This document shows, in pieces, positions 15,149 through 24,704 of a stretch of DNA of 64,000 nt. The notes beneath the pieces were generated by a model, which saw only the letters and a list, made by a program, of their open reading frames with translations, had not been told where the DNA came from and did not search any database. Where the stretch lies: the NCBI GenBank assembly GCA_964477065.1, contig CAYZCU010000001.1, positions 13,488 through 77,487 of the forward strand, written 5' to 3'. Positions within the stretch are counted from its first letter, which is position 1; each line of letters begins with the position of its first letter. Source of the DNA: 2-02-FULL-43-11-A sp964477065 (GTDB lineage: Bacteria; Patescibacteriota; Microgenomatia; UBA1406; HO2-37-13b). Both the position numbers and the translations under genes were made by a program.

Positions 15149-16408
15149 TTACTTTACAGGTTTTTGACGCTTCTTTCCAGTCGAAGTTCGTGACTGTTTC
15201 ACAGGTGATTCAAGCCGATCTAATCGAATTTCGATATCTTTCAGAGCATTCATATAGGCTATGCATGCGTCATAGGGTGATTCATATGGGTTGAAATAGG
15301 CATGCACATCACCATCTGAAAACCACTTGGTACACATATAGTAAAAATGATCGGATGTCAGCATATGTTGCCAGTCACTGAGAATCGTAGGATCGGTAGC
15401 CATTGACGCATAGACGCGCGGGCGCAATGCATAGACCTGCTCGATAGCATCTCGTTGCATTTTATTTCCGACCCATGCTGACAAATCTCGATCTGTATCT
15501 GCCCAGGTCAAGATATTGGGGACATCGATATAGCCAACAGATGGATATGTTTTAATAACTTCTGTGGGCATCATGAAATTATTTTTGGGATTTTTCAGAA
15601 GTGCTTTGGGCAATGCAGATAAGAAATCAAATATACCTGTTTCTTCCCACTGATGTTCCCCAAATGTTTCATAGTCCATAAAGAGGTTCACCGTTTGAGC
15701 ATCATCTTCGATCGCGTTGATCCATGCTACAAATTTATCCACCGTCAACGGCCATTCTGGCCATGATCGCTCTGAAAATCGAAAAGCAATATCATCTGAA
15801 AGGGTGTAATTTTTGAGGAGAACTTTAACATGCTCTGTATCAACGGGTTGGTACACATAGTTTGGACTGCGCCACTGTAAAATTGGATCCCACCCTTCAG
15901 CGACAAGGCCTGCATAGCCTGCCTCATCGGCCCATTTTGCAAGATCATTGTTGTATGCCAATTCTGTATTTGAAAAAACACGCGGTGTGACGCCAAACAA
16001 GTCATGTATCCGCGTGCGATGTTGCTCGACTTGGCTTTCAAATTCATCACGATTATAAAAAAAAGAGAGTGAATGATGATACGTCTCTCCTAAAATTTCC
16101 GCCTTCCCCGTTGCCACAATTTCTTTAAATTGTGTGATGACTGATGGATCGATTTCTTCAAGTTGATCAAGCAGGACACCCGTGAGAGACAAACTTACTT
16201 TAAATCCGGGAACGTCCTTGAGCAATTTCAGAAGTAATGCATTTGTTGGGATGTATGATTTGTGGATGACTTTTTTGAGAATTTTTTTGTTATCAAGTCG
16301 CTCTTCATCTGTTTGGAAATAATCTGACGACGTACCAATATCAAAGACGCCAAACCGTCGAATGCGACGGGGTTGATGCGCTTTGAGATAGAGACAAATG
16401 GTTGGCAT
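15149..16408 (-). CDS. Glycoside hydrolase family 57 protein (amylase-like)
   Basis: A 419-residue GH57 enzyme, expected to hydrolyse or rearrange alpha-glucans. Family motifs in order: HQP at 11-13, AEILGETYHHSLSF, FSNTELAYNN with the nucleophile Glu, and FMDYETFGEHQWE with the acid/base Asp. The short length fits the single-barrel alpha-amylase branch without the branching-enzyme extension. No signal peptide, so it works on cytoplasmic glucan. It follows the glycosyltransferase stop closely in the same unit. Confidence 0.92.
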   Translation of the reverse strand: MPTICLYLKAHQPRRIRRFGVFDIGTSSDYFQTDEERLDNKKILKKVIHKSYIPTNALLLKLLKDVPGFKVSLSLTGVLLDQLEEIDPSVITQFKEIVATGKAEILGETYHHSLSFFYNRDEFESQVEQHRTRIHDLFGVTPRVFSNTELAYNNDLAKWADEAGYAGLVAEGWDPILQWRSPNYVYQPVDTEHVKVLLKNYTLSDDIAFRFSERSWPEWPLTVDKFVAWINAIEDDAQTVNLFMDYETFGEHQWEETGIFDFLSALPKALLKNPKNNFMMPTEVIKTYPSVGYIDVPNILTWADTDRDLSAWVGNKMQRDAIEQVYALRPRVYASMATDPTILSDWQHMLTSDHFYYMCTKWFSDGDVHAYFNPYESPYDACIAYMNALKDIEIRLDRLESPVKQSRTSTGKKRQKPVK

Positions 16409-16411
16409 ATC

Positions 16412-17617
16412 TTAAATAAGTGAATGATATATACTGTTGCACTGCTCTGCAGACCTCGACCACTGAAATGATTGAACTTCATCATAGCCATCATGCGTAA
16501 GGGATTCATGAAGAGCAGGGTATGACAAAAGTGCGATAAGCTTTTCAGCCAACCCATCAACATCCCAAAAATCCACCTTCAAAGCACTATGCAAACCCTC
16601 TGCAACACCTGATTGTTTAGATACGATAACCGGAGTATTATATGTCAACGCCTCAAGGGGAGATATGCCGAATGGCTCTGAGACTGATGGTTGCACGTAC
16701 ACATCAGCAGACGCATACATGCGAGCGAGATTTTTGCCACGCATCCATCCGGCAAAAAGCACATGCCCAGATAATCCCAAGTGCGCGGATAATTCAATCA
16801 ACTCATATTCTTTTTCTCCAGAACCAACAAGTACCAACTTCGTTCGTGGGTGGATTTTGATCACTTTTTGCATGGCACGAATCAAGTAATCCAACCCTTT
16901 ATGCAAGGTAAATCGACCTGTATATAAAATGATTGTATATCCATGTTTTTTGAGCTCTAAAATATCATTGTCTTCAACTGTTTCATACGTGTCATCATGC
17001 GGAAGTGTCACCCCATTGTGAACGACATCAACACGCGATCGTTTCACGCCGTACTTCGTATGCAAAATGTTTTTCGTGTATTCAGATACTGCGATGATGT
17101 GATCTGCTTTTTTGAAACTTTCATGCTCTACTTCGTGCACCGCAGGATTGACACTTCCCCCACTGCGATCAAACTCTGTCGAATGCACATGCATAATCAA
17201 TGGAGCGGAACTTTGTCGGCGCGCTTCAATCCCAGCCATGTACGTCATCCAATCATGGACATGGATAATATCATGTTCGACATCATGGGCGATCGCTCCT
17301 GCAAGTTGTGCATAACGAATCACTTCTCCCATAAGATCAACAGAAAATCCATGATTTCCTGAAAGTGCTTTCTTACGCATATACTCTGTTGGCGTCAGAT
17401 AAGGAGACAGCAGGGAATACACAGACTTCATATCGATACGACCATTGTCTGCAAATGAAAATGGCATCCAATCAGTATCAAGGGGAATTTCACGCGGAAG
17501 CACAAAATGAACATCCACCTCTTGTTGTACAAGTGCCTGTGTCAAGCCATGACAAGCAGTTCCGAGACCGCCACTGTTATGTGGGGGGAATTCCCAACCA
17601 TACATCAAAATTTTCAT
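16412..17617 (-). CDS. Glycosyltransferase family 4 (glycogen-synthase-like)
   Basis: A 401-residue GT-B fold transferase. The N-terminus WEFPPHNSGGLGTACHGL is the donor-domain opening seen in glycogen/starch synthases and GT4 enzymes; the C-terminal domain carries YTGRFTLHKGLDYLIRA and the EX7E motif EPFGISPLE. Next to GH57 and GH15 genes it is best read as a glucan synthase using a nucleotide-glucose (inference). The start overlaps the GH15 stop by 4 nt (ATGA), so translation is coupled. Confidence 0.9.
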   Translation of the reverse strand: MKILMYGWEFPPHNSGGLGTACHGLTQALVQQEVDVHFVLPREIPLDTDWMPFSFADNGRIDMKSVYSLLSPYLTPTEYMRKKALSGNHGFSVDLMGEVIRYAQLAGAIAHDVEHDIIHVHDWMTYMAGIEARRQSSAPLIMHVHSTEFDRSGGSVNPAVHEVEHESFKKADHIIAVSEYTKNILHTKYGVKRSRVDVVHNGVTLPHDDTYETVEDNDILELKKHGYTIILYTGRFTLHKGLDYLIRAMQKVIKIHPRTKLVLVGSGEKEYELIELSAHLGLSGHVLFAGWMRGKNLARMYASADVYVQPSVSEPFGISPLEALTYNTPVIVSKQSGVAEGLHSALKVDFWDVDGLAEKLIALLSYPALHESLTHDGYDEVQSFQWSRSAEQCNSIYHSLI

Positions 17618-19608
17618 ACTGCATACATGTGGGTACTTCCCAATTTTTCAGATTGTTCCATATACATCAAAAGCGTTTGGACATATTCAGCATGACTCCA
17701 TGTCAATGGTGATGCTGAAATATGCTCACCCGTTTCAGGGTGTACTTGCTCAGGAAGTATACCTGATTCAAGTGCTCGCTGGGCAACCCATGTGATATGA
17801 CTGTACGCCCGTGCTAATTCATCAGGAGATGTTGCTGTCAAAATAAAATACTGTGCAATCCATAGACTTGAGATAATCCATGGATTTCCAGGAAATGATA
17901 GGGACGCGCGAAAATAGCCATCATTGACATAGCGAGCAAATCCACCTATCCCCACCTCTCCCTGCAAGCCTTTTTCACAGGAGATATGCTTCATCACATA
18001 ATCCATCCCGCGAGTGATTTTTTCATCCGTGACATCAAAAATACCAAATCGGTACATCGCATAGACACTTGAAATGTCACAGGTGGTATCGACACGATAT
18101 TTTTTTCCATCTCGGTAGAGTCGCTTACAAAAATATCCTTCTTTCTCATCGTACAATAAATCGACAAGTGCTTTTTTGATTTTTTCAGCAAAGGTGCGAT
18201 ATTTAAGTTCATTTTGCGTCTTGCCAAGAAGCCCTGCAAATCGAGATGCTGCCATGAGCCCTGCATAGACTGCCCCAGCAGTAAATGCTGATATCCCATA
18301 CTTCTCTTCCCAAAGATCATAACTCGGCAACGGCAGACCAGTCTCCGTGTCCATGTAGCTCACCATGAATTCTGCAGATTTTTTGATACACGTATTGTAA
18401 AGCGTTTCGATAAGCTCTAAATCTTTTGAACTTTCATAATATTCGCCAAGCGCAAACAGCACAAGCGCTGTCTCATCCTCCTGAATAGGCAGATCGTCTG
18501 GATCTTGCTGAACCCACGGATGCCACGACGCACCCAATGATCCATCAGGGCGATATTTATGTCGAAGATAGCCTTCTTGGGTCAGAAGCCCATTACAAAA
18601 GCGAAAAAACTTTCGCGTGACGTGTGAGTAACCCGCTTTTTGCAAAGCACATGCTGTCAATGCTCCATCTCGGGGCCACATATAATTGTAGTAATCACGA
18701 CCTTGCTTGAGCAAATCAGAATCACTTGATGCAATGATTGCTCCCGTGTCATCAATATGTGCACGAACAATTAACAACGATTGTTTGAACACCTGTATCA
18801 GTCGCTCATCAATACCTTCGTATGAATATCCTTGTTTATTCACCCATGCTTTCCAATAATCTTGTGTCGTTTGCAATAAATACTGCGCCGTTTTTTCCAG
18901 CACATAGACATTGAGTTCATAGGCTTCTTCAAGCGTTTTGCCAATACACATCCAATAGTGAATGGTGTAGTCAGCGCCACCTTTGATTTCACAGGTGCAC
19001 CCCACGACAGAATCCACAAATCCATGTTCGATGGAATTTTGCTCAAGCCGACCGTCTTCTGCATCGACATACGTGCCCTCATGGCCTTCTATGCCAAGCA
19101 ATCCGACACTATAGTCATCAATACCAACAACATCGTGATCACAATTCATCAAAAATACGCGACGCCCCTTATAGTGAATCAAAACCTTTGCATGTGGATC
19201 ATAAAAAGCAGTATCTCCACGATGTGCTTCATAAATTTCAAACTGATGATTCATATATAGTTTGATCGTCCGCTTCGTCGTACTATGATTGTGAAGGGTG
19301 ATATGCCGAATAAAAATATTCTTTTCGTTATACACACAATCCTCAAAACGAATAGATATGTTTTTTTCTTCATGAAACGCATAGACATCACTCGTCATTG
19401 AGTCAGAGACCTGTCCTATTTTGAAGGTCCATCCGGGATGATCCATCCAGACGATACCCCCGTCGACAAAGAGGCCAACTTTATGAAGAAGTTTTCCTGC
19501 CGTGTGATTCTCAAGCCCCACGTGAGGATAGTACAAATCATAGATTTGCGCATGTTGGTCGAGACCGACCAGAAGTGACCCATTTCCCAATGTTGCTATC
19601 TTTGGCAT
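17614..19608 (-). CDS. Glycoside hydrolase family 15 (glucoamylase-like)
   Basis: A 664-residue GH15 protein. An N-terminal beta-sandwich domain (about 1-270, opening GNGSLLVGLDQHAQIYDLYYPHVG split over two strands) is followed by the (alpha/alpha)6 barrel with YYNYMWPRDGALTACAL, QEDETALVLFALGEYY and SYDLWEEKYGISAFTAG, where acidic catalytic residues sit. It should release glucose from alpha-1,4-glucan or trehalose-like substrates inside the cell; no signal peptide is seen. Free glucose would feed the ROK kinase encoded just upstream. Confidence 0.93.
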   Translation of the reverse strand: MPKIATLGNGSLLVGLDQHAQIYDLYYPHVGLENHTAGKLLHKVGLFVDGGIVWMDHPGWTFKIGQVSDSMTSDVYAFHEEKNISIRFEDCVYNEKNIFIRHITLHNHSTTKRTIKLYMNHQFEIYEAHRGDTAFYDPHAKVLIHYKGRRVFLMNCDHDVVGIDDYSVGLLGIEGHEGTYVDAEDGRLEQNSIEHGFVDSVVGCTCEIKGGADYTIHYWMCIGKTLEEAYELNVYVLEKTAQYLLQTTQDYWKAWVNKQGYSYEGIDERLIQVFKQSLLIVRAHIDDTGAIIASSDSDLLKQGRDYYNYMWPRDGALTACALQKAGYSHVTRKFFRFCNGLLTQEGYLRHKYRPDGSLGASWHPWVQQDPDDLPIQEDETALVLFALGEYYESSKDLELIETLYNTCIKKSAEFMVSYMDTETGLPLPSYDLWEEKYGISAFTAGAVYAGLMAASRFAGLLGKTQNELKYRTFAEKIKKALVDLLYDEKEGYFCKRLYRDGKKYRVDTTCDISSVYAMYRFGIFDVTDEKITRGMDYVMKHISCEKGLQGEVGIGGFARYVNDGYFRASLSFPGNPWIISSLWIAQYFILTATSPDELARAYSHITWVAQRALESGILPEQVHPETGEHISASPLTWSHAEYVQTLLMYMEQSEKLGSTHMYAV

Positions 19609-19611
19609 ATG

Positions 19612-20463
19612 CTACAACCTATGTATCAAGGATTGAAGCGTACGAACATACGCCATCCCTCCATACAATCCCATCTCATCCCCCAACTGCGCCACACGAA
19701 TTGCAGGGAGTTCTGGATATATAGGATGCTTCTTATCAGCATACATGATTTGAGAAAAATATTCTCGGACACGTTCAACATCGAGTGCTTCAGAAAGGAC
19801 TAAACCACCACCAAGGACGATGGTGTCTGGTGACCACATGACGGTGACTGTACGCAGACCGAGTGCCAGATAGCGTGCAGATTCATCCCACACAGATTCA
19901 TCCGTGATCTCACGAGGTTCTTTACCAAATCTTCTTGCTAAAGCAGACCCTGATATACGGGCATCAAGCGTCATGGTTTTCCCTTCTTCATCAATAATCA
20001 TATGCCCCGGTTCCGCTCCATAGACGCCATGCATAATCTTCCCATCGACAATAAGTGCTCCTCCAACCCCCGTACTGATCGTGATGTACGCCATATCTGA
20101 TGAATCCTTGCCAGCACCATAGTGCGCTTCGCCCAGACCACACAAGGCCGAGTCATTTTCAAGATAGACAGGACATCCAAAGGCATGTCGCATCGTATCA
20201 ACAAGTGATGCATCTGACCATCCTTTCAAATGAGGAGCATAATGAATCGCCGTTTTATCTGCATTTAAAATAGCAGGTACCCCAATGATAATCCCGCGGA
20301 TATGCTCGCCAAAAGGAGGTTTGAAATGCTCATGGATCAGATCAATGACATGAGATATGCCTGTGGCGTCAGTTGGAACAATAATCGGCTTCGAAAGTGC
20401 ATCAAGCGTCAGTGAAGACGCAATTCTTGTCTTTGTCGCACCAATATCACAGAAAATATACAT
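19612..20463 (-). CDS. ROK family sugar kinase (glucokinase-like)
   Basis: A 283-residue ASKHA kinase. DIGATKTRIA near residue 5 is the phosphate-1 loop; ENDSALCGLGEAHYGAG and TISTGVGGALIVDG are the conserved central motifs; GAEPGHMIID is the ROK signature. The Cys cluster that binds zinc in most ROK glucokinases is missing (the stretch after EPGHMIIDEEG has no Cys). The ATG at 20463 follows the transketolase TAA by one base. Likely product is glucose 6-phosphate. Confidence 0.9.
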   Translation of the reverse strand: MYIFCDIGATKTRIASSLTLDALSKPIIVPTDATGISHVIDLIHEHFKPPFGEHIRGIIIGVPAILNADKTAIHYAPHLKGWSDASLVDTMRHAFGCPVYLENDSALCGLGEAHYGAGKDSSDMAYITISTGVGGALIVDGKIMHGVYGAEPGHMIIDEEGKTMTLDARISGSALARRFGKEPREITDESVWDESARYLALGLRTVTVMWSPDTIVLGGGLVLSEALDVERVREYFSQIMYADKKHPIYPELPAIRVAQLGDEMGLYGGMAYVRTLQSLIHRL

Positions 20464-20464
20464 A

Positions 20465-22339
20465 TTATAATTCTCGCATAATTGATCGAACTTTATCTGC
20501 AATATGTTCTGCTGTCAAACCTTCATGTGCATATAATTGCTCTGCTGTCCCACTGTGAGGCATGTGTGTGACAGCACACGAATACACTCTCACGGGGCGC
20601 GATGACACGGCTGATCGCACCGCATCTGCAAGTCCTCCCACACCATAATGGTCTTCAATCGCTACGAGCGCACGCGTTTGAACACCAGCTGTTTGGAGTG
20701 TTTGGACATCAATAGGCTGGATACAATACGCATCAATCACACGCGTATATATATCTTCTTTTTTGAGAATTTCATGCGCTTTGAGTGCTTCGTACAGTGG
20801 CGCACCTGTGGCAACAAGGGTGACAACATCTTTTGGTGATGTCTGCAAGGTCTTGCTTCCTCCCAATGGAAATTCCTCATGTTCGTCATAGAGCGGTTGG
20901 ACATCGTTGCGCGTCGTACGCATGTACGTTATGCCCGCATGCTTGATGCATGCTCGTGCGAGCTTCTCTGTTGAAACATGATCAGCTGGTGACACGACAA
21001 CAGCATTGTGCAAGGTACGAAATAATGCAATATCTTCAAGGCCCATTTGCGAGACACCATCTTGGCCGATTGAGACACCAACATGCGATCCAACACAATG
21101 TATCGGAAGACCTGCATACGCTGACATACGTAGCTGATCATAGGCTCGGGTAAAAAATGCTCCAAAAGTCGATACCCAAGGCATCTTACCTCGTGCTGAT
21201 AGGCCACACGCGACACCGATCATATTTTGCTCAGCGATGTACATTTCAAAAAATCTTTCAGGATAGGCTTTTTTGAAAGACTCTGAAAAGGTTGAATTAC
21301 TAACCTCAGCATCCAGAACAACCATCTGTGGATACGTCGCATGCATCTGCACAAGTGCGTGCCCATAAGCTTTTCGAGGAGCAAGAGCACTATCATAGTC
21401 TTCTTTGAGCTCCTGCTTTTTTGGAATGTAGGGAGCTGGTTTGCGTTTTTCAGGAAGAGCCAGATGACCGCGAAGAGACAGATCAACAGGTCCGATCTCA
21501 TCAAGAGCATCATCGGCTTGTTCGCGTGTCAGCACTTTGCCATGCCATCCTTGGGCATCTTCGAGGTGTGCAATGCCTTTCCCTTTGACTGTCCGGGCAA
21601 GTATCATGATCGGCTTATCAGGTGGTGTCTTTCCCTGCATAATTAATTGGTATGCCTCTCCAATAGCATGCAGATCATGCCCATCGACTGCCAACGTGTG
21701 CCATCCACATGCCTCACATTTTTGTGCATACAAGTCAACATCATACCCATCCATAGTTTCTCCGCGTTGGCCTAACCTATTGATGTCTATAATGCCAATC
21801 AGGCTGGATAGCTTGTAGTGTGAAGCGATCTGCATCGCCTCCCAATTTGATCCTTCAGCCATTTCGCTATCCCCCAGAAGGACCCATGTTTTATAGGGAA
21901 GGTTATCAAGGTGTTGCGCATTGAGCGCCATTCCCACACCAACTGACAATCCTTGACCGAGAGACCCTGTGGGGACCTCTGTAAAAGGAAAGTTCATTGT
22001 TGGATGTCCCTCAAGCCGGCTTCCAAACTGTCGTAAGGTCAAAAGCTCTTCAGGACGAATACCTCCTGCAAGTGCCCACAGCGCATAAAAAAGTGGACTT
22101 GCATGGCCTTTTGAAAAAATAAGTCGGTCGTTATTTGGATAGCTTGGATGCTGGATATCGTAGCGAAATGACCCACCAAACATAAGTGCGACCATCAGCT
22201 CAACGGCAGAGAGAGAGGATGTCAGATGACCTGAACCTGCCTGCGTTGTCGATTGAATAATCCAATAACGAGCAAGCTGGCAAAGCTTGGCAAGATTATC
22301 GGTGGTGGTTTGTACGGTTTCAGAGGATGTGTTCTGCAT
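20465..22339 (-). CDS. tkt: Transketolase
   Basis: A 624-residue single-chain transketolase of the non-oxidative pentose phosphate route. The TPP-binding domain has GSGHLTSSLSAVEL, KGHASPLFYALWAL, GSLGQGLSVGVGMAL and GDSEMAEGSNWEAM with the IIDINRLGQ metal ligand; the pyrimidine domain has DAEVSNSTFSESF, YIAEQNMIGVACGLS and the receptor loop; a C-terminal domain completes it. It is the first gene of the minus-strand glucan operon, linking released glucose to pentose and triose pools. Confidence 0.96.
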   Translation of the reverse strand: MQNTSSETVQTTTDNLAKLCQLARYWIIQSTTQAGSGHLTSSLSAVELMVALMFGGSFRYDIQHPSYPNNDRLIFSKGHASPLFYALWALAGGIRPEELLTLRQFGSRLEGHPTMNFPFTEVPTGSLGQGLSVGVGMALNAQHLDNLPYKTWVLLGDSEMAEGSNWEAMQIASHYKLSSLIGIIDINRLGQRGETMDGYDVDLYAQKCEACGWHTLAVDGHDLHAIGEAYQLIMQGKTPPDKPIMILARTVKGKGIAHLEDAQGWHGKVLTREQADDALDEIGPVDLSLRGHLALPEKRKPAPYIPKKQELKEDYDSALAPRKAYGHALVQMHATYPQMVVLDAEVSNSTFSESFKKAYPERFFEMYIAEQNMIGVACGLSARGKMPWVSTFGAFFTRAYDQLRMSAYAGLPIHCVGSHVGVSIGQDGVSQMGLEDIALFRTLHNAVVVSPADHVSTEKLARACIKHAGITYMRTTRNDVQPLYDEHEEFPLGGSKTLQTSPKDVVTLVATGAPLYEALKAHEILKKEDIYTRVIDAYCIQPIDVQTLQTAGVQTRALVAIEDHYGVGGLADAVRSAVSSRPVRVYSCAVTHMPHSGTAEQLYAHEGLTAEHIADKVRSIMREL

Positions 22340-22396
22340 GCGTATTTAGAGTAATACACCCGCATCCGAAATGCAATTAATGCCTATGCAGACAAG

Positions 22397-23263
22397 CTAA
22401 CCGCCAAAGAGGGCAACAGAGTACGGACCTCCCCAACCTATCCCAATATCATGCAACGTGGGATTGATCAAAATAGCCTTGTGTCGAGGGCTGTGCATCC
22501 AGCCATCTACGGCTTCTTCGGGGGTGCGAACACGGCACGCGATGATTTCACCAACGCCCCCTTGGGTGTATCCTGCCTCCCGAGCTCGATCATCCGGCCA
22601 CTTGCCCTGTGCATCTTGGTGATTGCAGTGCGCCATAGCTGGGCCCTCTCCCACCCACAACGCATGGCTACGGGCTGCCTGTTGCAACGATGTATTCCAT
22701 CCCACTGGTCCAGCCCCGTTTTCACTTCTGCGCTGGTTGATAAGCGTCAAGGTCTGCTCTTCCATCTGCTGAGGATTCAATGGCGGTGCAGAGGGCTCTG
22801 CAGGGGGTTGAGTCATCTCGGGAGGTCGTTGCGTTGGTGCTCGCGTCGGGCGCTGGGTTGGTGAGGGCGGTTGTGTCACGGATGCGGTTGGACGACGTGT
22901 GACCTGGGGCAAAGAGGTAATGGTCGGCGTCGGCACAGCGGTCACCAATGGCACGGGTGTCAACTGCGTATCACTGACAGGAATGTTAAACACATAGGGC
23001 GCAGGATACAGTGGATCAGACTCATCAACCGTATCTGTCGGCTGGCGGGATCGAACTGCTGATGCCAGCAAGCTGATATTATGGGGAAGGTCTTGGATTG
23101 ACTCGACGATGCGCGCCGGTGCGTGAGCAACTGATCGTCGAAAGGCCGGTTGAACTATCGGAAGTGGTCCAAGAAAGACATAGTTCACCAATCCCCATGA
23201 CACCATAAACCCAAGCACCTGACCAAGGACGAGCTTCCAATACCGATGCACGAGGTCTTTCAT
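22397..23263 (-). CDS. Membrane-anchored CAP/SCP domain protein
   Basis: A 288-residue exported protein. One N-terminal helix (about 10-32) anchors it; a Pro/Thr-rich linker (125-165) leads to a CAP (SCP/PR1-like) domain with LINQRRSENGAGPVGW, the conserved His in AARSHALWV, the conserved Glu in GEIIACR, and WMHSPRHKAILINPTLHDIG. Bacterial CAP proteins such as YkwD are extracellular with little-known roles. It follows a second exported gene by 2 nt in the same unit. Confidence 0.88.
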   Translation of the reverse strand: MKDLVHRYWKLVLGQVLGFMVSWGLVNYVFLGPLPIVQPAFRRSVAHAPARIVESIQDLPHNISLLASAVRSRQPTDTVDESDPLYPAPYVFNIPVSDTQLTPVPLVTAVPTPTITSLPQVTRRPTASVTQPPSPTQRPTRAPTQRPPEMTQPPAEPSAPPLNPQQMEEQTLTLINQRRSENGAGPVGWNTSLQQAARSHALWVGEGPAMAHCNHQDAQGKWPDDRAREAGYTQGGVGEIIACRVRTPEEAVDGWMHSPRHKAILINPTLHDIGIGWGGPYSVALFGG

Positions 23264-23265
23264 GA

Positions 23266-23799
23266 TTAGTGTTCCTCAATATTAATTATATGTTGAGCCG
23301 TATCATGCTTCACCGTCAGGCTATACGTATATTCTTTCAAGGCATCATGATCTTTCGATTCAATTAATTCGAGACCTTCAACCCCGGACGTATTTTTGAG
23401 GTACACAGCGATAGCTTTATCCGATGAACCAATCACCTTGAGGGTATAGAGTGTCTCTTGCGGAGGGGTGAGGAGGATCCATGTGACAGTCCCCAACATC
23501 GCATCTGGCATACTTTCAGAATGGGGAATGTCATTGCGCAGGCCTGTCAGAGTCGATCCAGATATACGACCTTGACTATCAATGAGTTCAACTCGCTGAC
23601 CATCAGGAATAGCTATTTTCAAGGTACTCTCCACGGATTGTGGGGCAACGGTTGGTTGCGGGAGTGGCGTCACAGCTGTGAGCCGTCGGGTAGGTAAGGG
23701 TTGGGCGGGCTGTTGTGGTATCAACCTATCTCGGAACATACCAAAGCCTATAACACAGATCATGGATATGAAGAAAAAAAGCGCGGTAACTTTCGTCAT
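23266..23799 (-). CDS. Hypothetical membrane-anchored exported protein
   Basis: A 177-residue protein with an N-terminal helix (4-21), a Pro-rich spacer (30-55, LPTRRLTAVTPLPQPTVAP) and a beta-rich domain of about 120 residues. No family was recognised. It stands between ApbE and the CAP protein. A -10 box 5 nt before its ATG suggests an own promoter, although the gap to apbE is only 21 nt. Confidence 0.65.
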   Translation of the reverse strand: MTKVTALFFFISMICVIGFGMFRDRLIPQQPAQPLPTRRLTAVTPLPQPTVAPQSVESTLKIAIPDGQRVELIDSQGRISGSTLTGLRNDIPHSESMPDAMLGTVTWILLTPPQETLYTLKVIGSSDKAIAVYLKNTSGVEGLELIESKDHDALKEYTYSLTVKHDTAQHIINIEEH

Positions 23800-23804
23800 A
23801 CTTC

Positions 23805-23810
23805 ATTATA
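23805..23810 (-). promoter_or_regulatory. -10 box between apbE and the exported gene
   Basis: TATAAT on the minus strand within TATATAAT, 5 nt before the ATG at 23799. Confidence 0.5.
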
Positions 23811-23820
23811 TACAGGTTAC

Positions 23821-24702
23821 CTATGAAAATACCTCTCCCTGCCATCCAGGAGAATGAACGACCTGCATATCCTGATTAACGAGAACATATTCGAAATCAA
23901 AATGGTCACGAAGGTCATCGGGGGGTATTAAAAATAGGGTTGTTGCAAGAGCATCTGCATACATCGCACTCTCTGCCACAACCCACGTCGCACGTATATA
24001 CTCTGGAGACTGCAACGTATGTGGATCAATAATATGATGTTGCTTTCCCCACGTTCGCCGATTGCTTCCTGAGCTTGCGATTGCTTGATTGTTCAGCATA
24101 CATATGCCTATTGCCTGGTCCGGATTTTCAGGATGCTCTAAACCGACACGCAGACTGGATGATCCAACATGTTTCATATCCCCACTTCCATTGACCGATA
24201 TGGACGTGTAACCCTTTTTAGTTAGCAGCTCAATCAACAGATCGACCGCACAGCCTTTCCCAACAGCGCCAAAATCAATGGCAACGGGGCAGGCAAGCTC
24301 TATTTCAGCATCATTGATGATCGTGATGACATCAGTGAGCAGAGGGGCATTTCTGACAACTGATTTTCTTGTGAGTGAATATGAGGCGTCATATCCCATA
24401 TCCTCAAGCACCTCAGCGATACATGGATTAAACACTCCATGGGTAATCTGCGAAAGTTGAAAACATAGATGCACCATCATCATGAATGGCTTCGGGACAC
24501 TGACACGCCCTTGAGTGTGCCGAAGCTGACTCACAAACGAGTCCTGCTTAAACCGAGAATAGGTTGCTTCGAAATCATCTAAAAAATCCTCGATCACGTG
24601 AGTAAGTGATTCATGCTGTGAAGGAGGACAGGCATCGACATCTATGTCCCATGGCGAGCCCATCGCGTGATGCGTCATATGAAAACGTTCATCACGAGCC
24701 AT
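23821..24702 (-). CDS. apbE: FAD:protein FMN transferase (ApbE)
   Basis: A 293-residue ApbE, which moves FMN from FAD onto a Thr of target proteins outside the membrane. HHAMGSPWDIDV begins the domain; FNPCIAEVLEDMGYD matches the conserved FNP segment; DFGAVGKGCAVD is the metal/FAD motif; SVNGSGDMKHVG is the next conserved loop; SGSNRRTWGKQHHIIDPHT matches the C-terminal D-P-x-T motif. There is no clear signal peptide, so export is by another route or a weak signal. The target is probably the FMN-binding protein encoded just upstream. Confidence 0.93.
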   Translation of the reverse strand: MARDERFHMTHHAMGSPWDIDVDACPPSQHESLTHVIEDFLDDFEATYSRFKQDSFVSQLRHTQGRVSVPKPFMMMVHLCFQLSQITHGVFNPCIAEVLEDMGYDASYSLTRKSVVRNAPLLTDVITIINDAEIELACPVAIDFGAVGKGCAVDLLIELLTKKGYTSISVNGSGDMKHVGSSSLRVGLEHPENPDQAIGICMLNNQAIASSGSNRRTWGKQHHIIDPHTLQSPEYIRATWVVAESAMYADALATTLFLIPPDDLRDHFDFEYVLVNQDMQVVHSPGWQGEVFS

Positions 24703-24704
24703 AG

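Noticed and set aside
15149..22339. Polysaccharide-export or capsule cluster
   Set aside because: GH57, GH15 and a ROK kinase without exporters or polymerases fit intracellular glucan turnover better.
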